The notes beneath the pieces were generated by a model. The model saw only the letters and a list, made by a program, of their open reading frames with translations, ran no database searches and was not told where the DNA came from. Shown piece after piece: positions 8,811 through 17,074 of a DNA stretch of 64,000 nucleotides (position 1 is its first letter; every line of letters begins with the position of its first letter). The translations under genes were made by a program, and so were the position numbers. Source of the stretch: JBHFEI01 sp041928815 (GTDB taxonomy: Bacteria; Pseudomonadota; Alphaproteobacteria; Rhizobiales; Rhizobiaceae); contig NZ_JBHFEI010000007.1 of the NCBI RefSeq assembly GCF_041928815.1, positions 233,441 to 297,440 of the forward strand, read 5' to 3'.

Positions 8811-10100
8811 ATGTTCGACCTGATCATCCGCGACGCCACCCTGCCCGACGGCCGCACCGGCATCGACATCGCCGTTTCAGGTGGCACGATCGCCGCCATC
8901 GAGCCCGGCATCGCGGCGGAGGCCGGCGAGGAAATCTCCGCCACCGGCCGGCTGGTCAGCCCGCCCTTCATCGACCCGCATTTCCACATGGATGCGACGC
9001 TGTCGCTTGGCATTCCCCGCATGAACGTGTCGGGGACGCTGCTTGAGGGCATCGCGCTCTGGGGCGAATTGCGGCCGATCGCGACCAAGGAGGAGATGGT
9101 CGAGCGGGCGCTGCGCTATTGCGACCTCGCGGTGACTCAAGGGCTGCTCTTTATCCGCAGCCATGTCGACACCTCCGATCCGAGGCTGGTCACGGCCGAG
9201 GCGCTGCTCGAGGTGCAGGAGCGGGTGAAGCCCTATATCGACCTCCAGCTCGTCGCCTTCCCGCAGGACGGCTATTACCGGGCGAAGGACGGCGTCGCCT
9301 CGCTGAACCGGGCGCTCGACATGGGCGTCGGCATCGTCGGCGGCATCCCGCATTTCGAGCGGACGATGGAGGACGGCAAGGCCTCCGTCGAGGCGCTCTG
9401 CCGCATCGCCGCCGATCGCGGCCTGCCGGTCGACATCCACTGCGACGAGACCGACGATCCGCTGTCGCGCCATATCGAGACGCTGGCCGCCGAGACGATC
9501 CGCTTCGGCCTCGAAGGCCGCGTCGCCGGCTCGCACCTCACCTCGATGCATTCGATGGACAATTACTACGTCTCTAAGCTGATCCCGCTGATGGCGGAGG
9601 CCAGGATCAACGTCATCTCCAACCCGCTGATCAACATCATGCTGCAGGGCCGGCACGACACCTATCCGAAGCGGCGCGGGCTGACGCGGGTGCGCGAGCT
9701 GATGGAGGCCGGCCTCAACGTCTGCTTCGGCCACGACTGCGTCATGGACCCCTGGTATTCGATGGGCTCCGGCGACATGCTGGAGGTCGCGCATATGGCG
9801 GTCCACGTGGCGCAGATGGCCGGCATCGAGGACAAGAGGAAGATCTTCGACGCCGTCACCGTCAATTCGGCGAAGACCCTCGGCCTCGAAGGCTATGGCC
9901 TTGAGAAAGGCTGCAAGGCCGATTTCGTCATCCTGCAGGCCGCCGATCCGATCGAGGCGCTGCGGCTGAAGCCGACGCGGCTTGCCGTCATCAAGGCCGG
10001 CAAGGTGATTTCCCGCACCGCGCCGAAGATCGGCGAACTCTTCCTCGACGGCCGCCCGGCCTCGGTCGATCCGGGCCGCGACCACGTGCCGAAGACGTAG
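8811..10100 (+). CDS. Cytosine-deaminase-like amidohydrolase
   Basis: A 429-residue member of the amidohydrolase superfamily closest to E. coli CodA. Every CodA metal and catalytic position is present at a constant offset of four: H57, H59, Q152, H210, E213, H242 and D309, and blocks such as NPLINIMLQGRHDTYPKRRG are almost CodA-like. The residue after the metal aspartate, D314 in CodA, is C310 here. In CodA that residue faces the ring and its mutation shifts preference towards 5-substituted cytosine, so a different, probably C5-substituted, substrate is likely. AAGGAG at 8799-8804 sets the start. It closes the importer operon and probably deaminates or opens the imported ring compound. Confidence 0.88.
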   Translation: MFDLIIRDATLPDGRTGIDIAVSGGTIAAIEPGIAAEAGEEISATGRLVSPPFIDPHFHMDATLSLGIPRMNVSGTLLEGIALWGELRPIATKEEMVERALRYCDLAVTQGLLFIRSHVDTSDPRLVTAEALLEVQERVKPYIDLQLVAFPQDGYYRAKDGVASLNRALDMGVGIVGGIPHFERTMEDGKASVEALCRIAADRGLPVDIHCDETDDPLSRHIETLAAETIRFGLEGRVAGSHLTSMHSMDNYYVSKLIPLMAEARINVISNPLINIMLQGRHDTYPKRRGLTRVRELMEAGLNVCFGHDCVMDPWYSMGSGDMLEVAHMAVHVAQMAGIEDKRKIFDAVTVNSAKTLGLEGYGLEKGCKADFVILQAADPIEALRLKPTRLAVIKAGKVISRTAPKIGELFLDGRPASVDPGRDHVPKT

Positions 10101-10526
10101 GCGAAACGCGTATCCCTCTCTGCCTCTGCTCGCCCTTGCGGGCCTCGTCAGGGGAGGGCATGGCAGCGTGCGCGCGTCCCCGTCCGTTCCCGCGCCATCG
10201 GCGTGACAGGATGTCCAGCGACACGGCGTCATCGTGGAACCGCGTTCGCGCCGTCCCATCGGCAGGGATTCGATCGTCTGGTACAGAAGTGGGATATCCC
10301 AGCCTGGTGCCGACGGCAGCGACCGGTGGAAGCGATACCGCCCGCGCCGGGCTCCGCACATGCTGCAAGCGCCGTCGGACGGCGGCGACCGCAGGCGCAG
10401 GAATGGGACACCGGGTCGCGTCGTCGCCGCGCAGGCGATTGCGTGCCATAATGCGCGCGATCGATCCGACCGTGCATCGCTGAGCGGTCACGCCGCGATG
10501 CCTGCAGAGCGAAAGGTGCCCAGACG
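10101..10526. other. Intergenic region with no supported gene
   Basis: This separates the BMP operon from the acyl phosphate pair. It remains GC-rich, no frame resembles a known protein, and no clear terminator or promoter consensus is visible. Confidence 0.5.
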
Positions 10527-11453
10527 ATGAGCCGACAGACCGACGCGATCCTCGACCTCTGCAAGGCGCTGCCGCCGGTGCGCATGGCGATCGTCCATCC
10601 GGCGAAGCCGAGCGTGATCGAGGCCGCCTCGGAGGCGATGCGCGACGGGCTGATCGTTCCCGTTCTGGTCGGGCCGGCGGAGAAGACGATCGCCGCCGCG
10701 CGCGAGGCCGAAATCGACGTTTCCGGCTGGGAGATCGTCGATGCCGAACACAGCCACGCGGCCGCGGCCGTCGCCGTCGGCCTTGCCGCCGCCCGCAAGG
10801 TCGAGGCGATCATGAAGGGCGCGCTGCACACCGACGAACTGCTTGGCGCGATCCTCCGGTCGGAGGGCGGCTTGCGCACCGAACGGCGCATCTCGCACGC
10901 CTATCTGATGTCGATCGACAGCTATCCGAAGCCCTTCATCATCACCGATGCCGCCGTCAACATCCTGCCCGACCTCTCCGTCAAGGCCGACATCGTCCAG
11001 AACGCGGTCGATCTCTGGCGCGTCGTCTTCGGCGACCGGCTGCCGAAGGTGGCGATCCTCGCAGCCGTCGAGACGGTCAATCCGAAGATGCAGGCGACGC
11101 TCGATGCCGCAGCGCTCTGCAAGATGGCCGACAGGGGGCAGATCGCGCACTGCGTGATCGACGGGCCGCTCGCCTTCGACAATGCGATCAGCGCCGCCGC
11201 GGCGCGCGAGAAGGGCATCCTCTCGCCGGTCTCGGGCGAGGCCGACATCCTCGTCGTTCCCGACATCGAGGCCGGCAACATGCTCGCCAAGCAGCTGACC
11301 TTTCTCGGTGGCGCCGAGGCGGCCGGCATCGTCCTCGGCGCGCGCGTGCCGGTCGTGCTGACGAGCCGGGCCGACGGCGAGCGGACACGGCTGCTCTCCT
11401 GCGCGCTCGCCATGCTGATGGCGCGGGCGCGGCGGACGGGAGCGGTCCCGTGA
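10527..11453 (+). CDS. Phosphate acyltransferase (PTA/PTB family)
   Basis: A 308-residue enzyme of the phosphate acetyl/butyryl transferase family, which exchanges CoA and phosphate on a short acyl group. Family blocks are visible: VLVGPAEK, MKGALHTDELL (near 96-106), ITDAAVNILPDL and a C-terminal PDIEAGNMLAKQL. It is the short stand-alone form, more like phosphate butyryltransferase than the large Pta. Its last 4 bases overlap the acetate kinase gene. The pair would interconvert acyl-CoA and carboxylate with ATP production; which acyl group is used cannot be read from sequence. Confidence 0.86.
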   Translation: MSRQTDAILDLCKALPPVRMAIVHPAKPSVIEAASEAMRDGLIVPVLVGPAEKTIAAAREAEIDVSGWEIVDAEHSHAAAAVAVGLAAARKVEAIMKGALHTDELLGAILRSEGGLRTERRISHAYLMSIDSYPKPFIITDAAVNILPDLSVKADIVQNAVDLWRVVFGDRLPKVAILAAVETVNPKMQATLDAAALCKMADRGQIAHCVIDGPLAFDNAISAAAAREKGILSPVSGEADILVVPDIEAGNMLAKQLTFLGGAEAAGIVLGARVPVVLTSRADGERTRLLSCALAMLMARARRTGAVP

Positions 11454-12559
11454 TCGACGTCCTCCTCGTCCTCAACACCGGATCGTCCAGCCTGAAGTTC
11501 GAGGTCTTCGCCTACCGGACCCTCGACCGCCTGATCAAGGGCAAGGTGACCGGCATCGGCACCGGGGCACGGCTGACGGCCGTCGTCGAGGAGAGCGGCG
11601 CCCGCATCGACCGCGCGCTCGAATCTGCCGGCCACGACACCGCCCTCGGCGCCGTGATCGCGTTGATCGACCGCCATGACGACGGCTGGCGCATGGTGGC
11701 GAGCGTGCACCGCATCGTCCATGGCGGGGCCGATTTCGTCGCTCCGGTCATCGTCACGCCCGGGATCCGCGCGGCCCTCGAACGGCTGGTGCCGCTCGCG
11801 CCGCTGCACCAGCCCTACAATCTCGCCGGCATCTCGGCTGCCGGCCGGCTCGCCGAGGCGCCGTCGATCGCCTGTTTCGACACGGCCTTCCATGCCGGCC
11901 ACGCGCCCATCTTCCAGGTTTTCGCGGTGGAACGGGCGCTGCGCGACCGCGGCATCCGCCGCTACGGCTTCCACGGCCTTTCCTATGACTGGATCGCAAG
12001 GGTTCTTAAGCGCGACCATCCGGGGCTGGCGAAGGGGCGCCTCGTCGTCGGCCATCTCGGCAACGGCGCCAGCCTCTGCGCGCTTCGGGACGGTCGAAGC
12101 ATCGACACGACGATGGGCATGACGGCGCTCGACGGAGTGCCGATGGGCAGCCGCCCCGGCGCGATCGATGCCGGCGCCGTCACCTTCATGATCCGCGAAC
12201 TCGGCATGGATGTGCGCTCCGTCGAGGAAACGCTCTACGAGCGCTCCGGGCTGAAGGGCCTGTCGGGCATCAGCAACGACGTCAGGACACTTCTCGAAAG
12301 CGCGGATCCGCGCGCCGCCTTCGCGCTCGACCACTATGCGCTGAAGATCGCCCAGCAGGCGGCGATGATGGCGGTGTCGATGGGGGGAATGGACGGTTTC
12401 GTCTTCACCGGCGGCGTCGGCGAGAATGCCGCGCCGGTGCGCGGGGCGATCCTCGACCGACTCGCCTTCCTCAGGCCCTTCGAGGTGCTGGTGATCCCGG
12501 CCAACGAGGAGCGGATGATGGCGATCCACGCGAAAGCCCTGCTTAAGGATCGCGGGTGA
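11450..12559 (+). CDS. ackA: Acetate/propionate family kinase
   Basis: A 369-residue ASKHA-fold kinase, converting acyl phosphate plus ADP to carboxylate plus ATP or the reverse. The signature LVLNTGSSSLKFEVF sits at the N-terminus, followed by VHRIVHGG, FDTAFH, YGFHGLSY, HLGNGASL, GVPMGSRPG and the C-terminal FTGGVGENA. It is about 30 residues shorter than E. coli AckA. The GTG start overlaps the upstream acyltransferase stop (GTGA), so the two are coupled and would be made in fixed ratio. Confidence 0.92.
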   Translation: MIDVLLVLNTGSSSLKFEVFAYRTLDRLIKGKVTGIGTGARLTAVVEESGARIDRALESAGHDTALGAVIALIDRHDDGWRMVASVHRIVHGGADFVAPVIVTPGIRAALERLVPLAPLHQPYNLAGISAAGRLAEAPSIACFDTAFHAGHAPIFQVFAVERALRDRGIRRYGFHGLSYDWIARVLKRDHPGLAKGRLVVGHLGNGASLCALRDGRSIDTTMGMTALDGVPMGSRPGAIDAGAVTFMIRELGMDVRSVEETLYERSGLKGLSGISNDVRTLLESADPRAAFALDHYALKIAQQAAMMAVSMGGMDGFVFTGGVGENAAPVRGAILDRLAFLRPFEVLVIPANEERMMAIHAKALLKDRG

Positions 12560-12972
12560 AGGGCGCAACCGTCGGTCTGCCCGACAACCGGGCGCTCGCC
12601 CGAGGCCGCACCGAGGCACATGGAACCCGACTTTCCGCGATTTTGGACCACCGAAGGGTACATTTTCTTTTCGAGGCGCCGGACCCGGCCGGGCCGGCGC
12701 CGCTGCGCCAACTGGCGAGACGACGGGCCGGAGCTTCTTTTGCCGCTCTCTGACCGGGAGAACGGCTCCGCCCGGGCGCGCGGATCAGGCGTCTCAAAAC
12801 CCGGCTGAAAACGAAATTATATTCCTTATAGATTCCATGGAAAATCCCGTATCCTCGGCCATCCGTACCGGCGCGGCGAAGGACGCGCAGCGATCCGGTC
12901 CGATGCGGCGGGATCCCTGCCGTTTTTCCCATGCGCGCGGGTGCGCCCGCCGGTGCCACCACAGGATCAGAC
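12560..12972 (+). promoter_or_regulatory. Intergenic region with an AT-rich promoter zone before ssuD
   Basis: Most of this gap is GC-rich and without recognisable coding content. Bases 12808-12850 are sharply AT-rich, include GAAATTATATTCC at 12813-12825 and a second ATTCC at 12832-12836, and lie about 125 bases before ssuD. Similar AT-rich islands precede other sulfur genes here (14221-14257, 18587-18603, 24325-24365), so I read this as the sulfur-regulated promoter zone. No perfect -35/-10 pair could be assigned. Confidence 0.4.
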
Positions 12973-14142
12973 ATGTCGACCTCCGCAAAGCCCCTGGATT
13001 TCCTCTGGTTCATTCCTTCCTCCGGAGATGGCTCCTATCTCGGTTCCGACGATCTCAGCCGGCCGGTCGATCCCGGCTATTTCCGCGAGATCGCCCAGGC
13101 CGTCGACCGGCTCGGCTATTCGGGCGTGCTGATCCCGACCGGGGCTGCCTGCGAGGAATCCTTCATTCTCGCGGCCAATCTCGCCGCCGTGACGGAAAAG
13201 CTGAAATTCCTCGTCGCCATCCGGCCGGGCACCGCCTCGCCCGCCTACTACGCCCGGCTTGCCTCGACGCTCGATCGCGTCTCCAACGGACGCCTGCTGC
13301 TCAACATCGTCGTCGGCGGCAGCGCGCAGGAGCTCGCCGGCGACGGCATCTTCCTCGCCCATGACGAGCGCTACGACCATGCCGACGAATTCTTCCAGGT
13401 GTTCAACAGCCTGATCACCACCGGCAAGGCCGATCTCGACGGCAAGCACATCAAGGCGCATGGCGCCCGGCTGGTGCTGCCGCCGGTGCAGGAGCCGAGC
13501 CCGCCGCTCTATTTCGGCGGCTCGTCCGACGCGGCGATCGATTTTTCCGGCGGCATCATCGACAAGTACCTGACCTGGGGCGAACCGCCGGCGCAGGTGG
13601 CGGAGAAGATCGCCAAGGTGCGCGAGGCCGCTGCCGCCCATGGCCGGACGGTGACCTTCGGCATCCGCCTGCATTTCATCGTCCGCGAGACCGACGAGGA
13701 AGCCTGGGAGGCGGCCGACCGGCTGATCTCGAAGCTCTCCGACGAGACGATCGCCGCCGCCCAGGCCGTCTTCGCCAAACAGTCGGACTCGGTCGGCCAG
13801 GCACGCATGGTCGCCCTGCATGGCGGGCGCCGCGACAGGCTGGAAGTCTCGCCCAATCTCTGGGCCGGGATCGGACTGGTGCGCTCCGGCGCCGGCACCG
13901 CGCTGGTCGGCTCGCCGACGACGGTCGCCGCCCGGCTGAAGGAATACCAGGACCTCGGCATCGATACCGTGATCGCGTCGGGCTATCCGCATCTCGAGGA
14001 GGCCTACCGGGTGCAGGAGCTGCTCTTCCCCGTGCTCGGCATCGACGGCCCGCGCAATGAGATCCGTTCGAGCTTCGGCGAGCGCCAGGTCTTCGGCGGC
14101 GGCGGCCATGGCGGGAATGTCCGCCTCGCCTCCGGCTCCTGA
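12973..14142 (+). CDS. ssuD: FMNH2-dependent alkanesulfonate monooxygenase
   Basis: A 389-residue flavin-dependent monooxygenase of the bacterial luciferase-like fold, slightly longer than E. coli SsuD (381). It releases sulfite from alkanesulfonates using reduced FMN and oxygen. Visible SsuD features are FLWFIPSSGDGSYLG at the start, VAIRPGTASP, LNIVVGGS, GDGIFLAHDERY and PLYFGGSSD. I chose ATG 12973, six bases after AGGA; an ATG at 12931 lacks a ribosome site. FMNH2 probably comes from the reductase at 18720. It leads the ssu cluster, with the importer genes starting 168 bases downstream. Confidence 0.95.
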   Translation: MSTSAKPLDFLWFIPSSGDGSYLGSDDLSRPVDPGYFREIAQAVDRLGYSGVLIPTGAACEESFILAANLAAVTEKLKFLVAIRPGTASPAYYARLASTLDRVSNGRLLLNIVVGGSAQELAGDGIFLAHDERYDHADEFFQVFNSLITTGKADLDGKHIKAHGARLVLPPVQEPSPPLYFGGSSDAAIDFSGGIIDKYLTWGEPPAQVAEKIAKVREAAAAHGRTVTFGIRLHFIVRETDEEAWEAADRLISKLSDETIAAAQAVFAKQSDSVGQARMVALHGGRRDRLEVSPNLWAGIGLVRSGAGTALVGSPTTVAARLKEYQDLGIDTVIASGYPHLEEAYRVQELLFPVLGIDGPRNEIRSSFGERQVFGGGGHGGNVRLASGS

Positions 14143-14220
14143 CGCGCACGCGTCGTCCCGGATGCCATGCGGGCAATGAAAATTCCCCGCATGGCCGATT
14201 TCTAGGACAGATTTTCTACC

Positions 14221-14257
14221 GAAGAAATTTATTCTATCTATTATATCGATATTAGCA
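14221..14257 (+). promoter_or_regulatory. AT-rich putative regulatory element before ssuA
   Basis: This AT-rich island contains GAAATTTATTCTAT at 14224-14237 followed by several TAT steps. It sits between ssuD and ssuA, suggesting that ssuA has its own promoter. The GAAATT and TTCTAT words recur before the flavin reductase (GAAATTCTATC, 18590-18600) and, more loosely, before ssuD. A LysR-type sulfur regulator site is a reasonable guess, not shown by the sequence. Confidence 0.35.
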
Positions 14258-14310
14258 AACGAGAGAGCGGCGTCCCATGCCGCCCGGGAACCCTCAGGAG
14301 CGACAACCGC

Positions 14311-15264
14311 ATGCGCATCACCAGACGCGTCTTCACCACCGTCCTCTCCGGCGCGCTCGTCGTGCCGCTCACCGGCTTCAACCCGGCGCGGGCCAGCGAC
14401 AAGGTCATCCGCATCGGCTACCAGAAATACGGCACGCTGGTGCTGCTGAAGGGCAAGGGCCTGCTGGAAGAGAAGCTGGAAACGATCGGCTACGCCGTCG
14501 AATGGACCGAATTTCCGGCCGGTCCCCAGCTTCTGGAGGCGCTGAACGTCGGGGCCGTCGATTTCGGCTCGACCGGCGAGACGCCGCCGATCTTCGCCCA
14601 GGCCGCCGGCGCGCCGCTCGTCTATGTCGCCCACGAGCCGCCGGCCCCGCGCGGCGAGGCGATCCTCGTGCCGAAGGACAGCGCCATCCAGACGGTGGCG
14701 GACCTCAAGGGCAAGACGGTGGCGCTGAACAAGGGGTCCAACGTCCACTACCTTCTCGTCAAGGCGCTGGAAGAGGCGGGCCTTGCCTATTCCGACGTCA
14801 AGACCGCCTTCCTGCCGCCGGCCGACGGTCGCGCCGCCTTCGAGCAGGGCGCCGTCGACGCCTGGGTGATCTGGGATCCGTTCCAGGCCGCCGCCGAGGT
14901 GGCGATCGAGGCCCGCACGCTGCGCAACGGCGAGGGCATCGTACCGAACCACCAGTTCTACCTCAGCGCCCGCACTTTCGTCGATGAGAACGGCGCGGCG
15001 CTCGACGTCGTCGTCGAGGCGATCGGCGAGATCGACACCTGGACGAAGGCGAACACCGCCGCCGCCGCCGCCGAGCTCTCGCCCTCCGTCGGGATCCCCG
15101 AGGATGTGCTGGCGATCGCGCTGGAGCGCCAGTCCTACGGCGTCAAGGCGATCGACGAGGCCGTCGTCAAGCAGCAGCAGGCGATCGCCGACGTCTTCCA
15201 CGAACTCGGCCTGATCCCGTCCTCGATCAGCATCGCGGATGCCGTGCGCAAGGGCGGTGCCTGA
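14311..15264 (+). CDS. ssuA: Aliphatic sulfonate ABC transporter substrate-binding protein
   Basis: A 317-residue periplasmic protein of the SsuA/NMT1 family. The first 30 residues contain ITRRVFTT and a hydrophobic core ending at ARAS, a likely export signal with a possible twin arginine. The mature part starts with VIRIGYQKYGTLVLLKGKG, the usual SsuA opening, and contains STGETPP and WVIWDPFQAAAE. It delivers sulfonates to SsuC/SsuB. A GGAG ribosome site lies upstream and the stop overlaps the ssuC start by one base. Confidence 0.93.
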   Translation: MRITRRVFTTVLSGALVVPLTGFNPARASDKVIRIGYQKYGTLVLLKGKGLLEEKLETIGYAVEWTEFPAGPQLLEALNVGAVDFGSTGETPPIFAQAAGAPLVYVAHEPPAPRGEAILVPKDSAIQTVADLKGKTVALNKGSNVHYLLVKALEEAGLAYSDVKTAFLPPADGRAAFEQGAVDAWVIWDPFQAAAEVAIEARTLRNGEGIVPNHQFYLSARTFVDENGAALDVVVEAIGEIDTWTKANTAAAAAELSPSVGIPEDVLAIALERQSYGVKAIDEAVVKQQQAIADVFHELGLIPSSISIADAVRKGGA

Positions 15265-16103
15265 TGACCGACCTGCCGCTCGCAGGCTTCCGGCAAGGCG
15301 AGGCCAGCCGCCGCCCGAACCTCCGGGCGGCGCTCGGCCGTCTGGCGCCCTGGGCGCTGCCGGTTCTGTTGCTCGTCGCCTGGGAGGTCGCCGCCCGCAG
15401 CGGCCTCGTCACCGCGCGGCTGATGCCGGCGCCGACGACGGTCGCCGCCTCGTTCTGGCGGGTGCTGACCGACGGCTCGCTCTTCTACCATACGCTCGCC
15501 TCGACCGAGCGCGCGCTGATCGGCCTTGTGATCGGCGGCGGCGTCGGCTTCGTTCTCGGCGTCGTCAATGGCCTGTGGCGGCCGGCGGAGACCGCGCTCG
15601 ACAGCACGCTGCAGATGATCCGCAACATCCCGCATCTCGCGCTGATCCCGCTCGTCATTCTCTGGTTCGGGATCGGCGAGACGGCGAAGATCTTCCTCGT
15701 CGTCATCGGCGTCTTCTTCCCGATCTACGTCAACACCTTCCACGGCGTGCGCACCATCGACCCGCAGCTCGTCGAGATGGCGCGGGTCTACGGCCTCGAC
15801 CGCAAGGCGCTGATCCTGCGCATCATCCTGCCCGGCGCGCTGCCCTCGATGCTGGTCGGCCTGCGCTACGCGCTCGGCCTTATGTGGCTGACCCTGATCG
15901 TCGCCGAGACGATCTCCGCCACCAACGGTCTCGGCTACATGACGATGAACGCGCGCGAATTCCTCCAGACCGACGTCGTGCTGCTCGGCATCATCGTCTA
16001 CGCCCTGCTCGGCAAGGTCGCAGACATGGCGACCCGGGCGATCGAGCGGCGGGCGCTGACCTGGCATCCGGCCTATCAGGGCGGAAAGGGCGATACCCCA
16101 TGA
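15264..16103 (+). CDS. ssuC: Aliphatic sulfonate ABC transporter permease
   Basis: A 279-residue inner-membrane permease of the binding-protein-dependent transport family. It shows about six hydrophobic segments, a periplasm-facing motif AARSGLVTARLMPAPTTV after the first one, and the coupling loop EMARVYGLDRKALILRIILP. The start codon overlaps the ssuA stop (TGATG), and the end overlaps ssuB by 4 bases, so ssuA-ssuC-ssuB are tightly coupled. Confidence 0.93.
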   Translation: MTDLPLAGFRQGEASRRPNLRAALGRLAPWALPVLLLVAWEVAARSGLVTARLMPAPTTVAASFWRVLTDGSLFYHTLASTERALIGLVIGGGVGFVLGVVNGLWRPAETALDSTLQMIRNIPHLALIPLVILWFGIGETAKIFLVVIGVFFPIYVNTFHGVRTIDPQLVEMARVYGLDRKALILRIILPGALPSMLVGLRYALGLMWLTLIVAETISATNGLGYMTMNAREFLQTDVVLLGIIVYALLGKVADMATRAIERRALTWHPAYQGGKGDTP

Positions 16104-16846
16104 CGCTGGCATTCCCGGCCGAGCCGACGGCGCGACACGGCGGCATGCCGATTTCGCTCACCCGCGTCGACAAGAGTTTTGGCGCGCTCAAAGTATTGTC
16201 GGGCTTCGGCCTCCAGGTCCCGGCAGGGCAGTTCATCGCCGTCGTTGGCCGCTCCGGCGGGGGAAAGTCGACGCTGCTGCGCCTCGTCGCCGGCCTCGAC
16301 CAGCCGAATGCGGGCCGCGTCGAGATCGGCGGACGGCCGGTCGCGGGCCTGACGCCGGACGTCCGCCTGCTCTTCCAGGAGGCACGCCTCGTGCCGTGGC
16401 AGCGCGTCGTCGAGAATGTCGGCATCGCCCGCGGGCCCGGATGGAAGGAAAAGGCCGAGGCCGCCTTGCGCGATGTCGGCCTCGAGGGGCGCGGCGGCGA
16501 CTGGCCGAGCGTGCTCTCCGGCGGCCAGAAGCAGAGGGTGGCGCTCGCCCGGGCCCTGGTCAGCGCGCCGGGCATCCTGCTGCTCGACGAGCCGTTCGGC
16601 GCGCTCGACGCGCTGACCCGGCTGGAGATGCACAGGCTGCTCGAGGGAATCTGGCAGGAGCGCGGCTTCACCACGCTCCTGATCACCCACGACGTCGCCG
16701 AAGCGGTGGCACTCGCCGATCGCGTCATCGTTCTGCGCGACGGGGCGATCGCGCTCGATGCGACGATCGACCTCGACCGTCCGCGCCGCGAGCACGGCGA
16801 TCCCCGCGCCGCCCGTCTCCAGGCGGAGATTCTCGCGGCGGTCTGA
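16100..16846 (+). CDS. ssuB: Aliphatic sulfonate ABC transporter ATP-binding protein
   Basis: A 248-residue ATPase with Walker A GRSGGGKST, Q-loop LLFQEARLVPW, signature LSGGQKQRV, Walker B ILLLDEPFGALD and switch H in LLITHDV. The FQEARLVPWQRV stretch is characteristic of SsuB/TauB proteins. I chose ATG 16100, which overlaps the ssuC stop as ATGA. It powers sulfonate import with SsuA and SsuC. Confidence 0.93.
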   Translation: MTLAFPAEPTARHGGMPISLTRVDKSFGALKVLSGFGLQVPAGQFIAVVGRSGGGKSTLLRLVAGLDQPNAGRVEIGGRPVAGLTPDVRLLFQEARLVPWQRVVENVGIARGPGWKEKAEAALRDVGLEGRGGDWPSVLSGGQKQRVALARALVSAPGILLLDEPFGALDALTRLEMHRLLEGIWQERGFTTLLITHDVAEAVALADRVIVLRDGAIALDATIDLDRPRREHGDPRAARLQAEILAAV

Positions 16847-16988
16847 GGCACGTCGCCGCCCACCCTCCGATCCTTCACGACACCGTCGAACCCGGCCCGT
16901 GCCTCCCTCCGCCGGCAAGGCCGCCGGGTGGCCCCTCGGCCGTTTCCGCACCGAGGCCAACGCTTCCTCTTGCCAAACCGGCCGCAAT

Positions 16989-17010
16989 CTCTATTCTTTT
17001 GGTAGAGAAT
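16989..17010 (+). promoter_or_regulatory. Short inverted repeat before the FAD/NAD(P)-binding protein gene
   Basis: Within an AT-rich patch, CTCTA (16989-16993) and TAGAG (17003-17007) form a 5-bp inverted repeat, overlapped by ATTCT and AGAAT. It lies about 65 bases upstream of the start at 17075. This is a possible operator for the sulfur-region oxidoreductase; the repeat is short and could be chance. Confidence 0.25.
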
Positions 17011-17074
17011 GCGTGGCCGCGCCCGATCCGGCCGGCCGAGCTGCCCGCGTTTCCACCGACAAGGAGCTGCCCGC

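Noticed and set aside
10136..10483. Short plus-strand frames between the deaminase and acyltransferase genes
   Set aside because: Arg/Ala/Ser-rich composition, no ribosome site and no motif.
12967..15201. Minus-strand frame of over 700 codons opposite ssuD and ssuA
   Set aside because: Antisense shadow of two well-recognised genes, no independent support.
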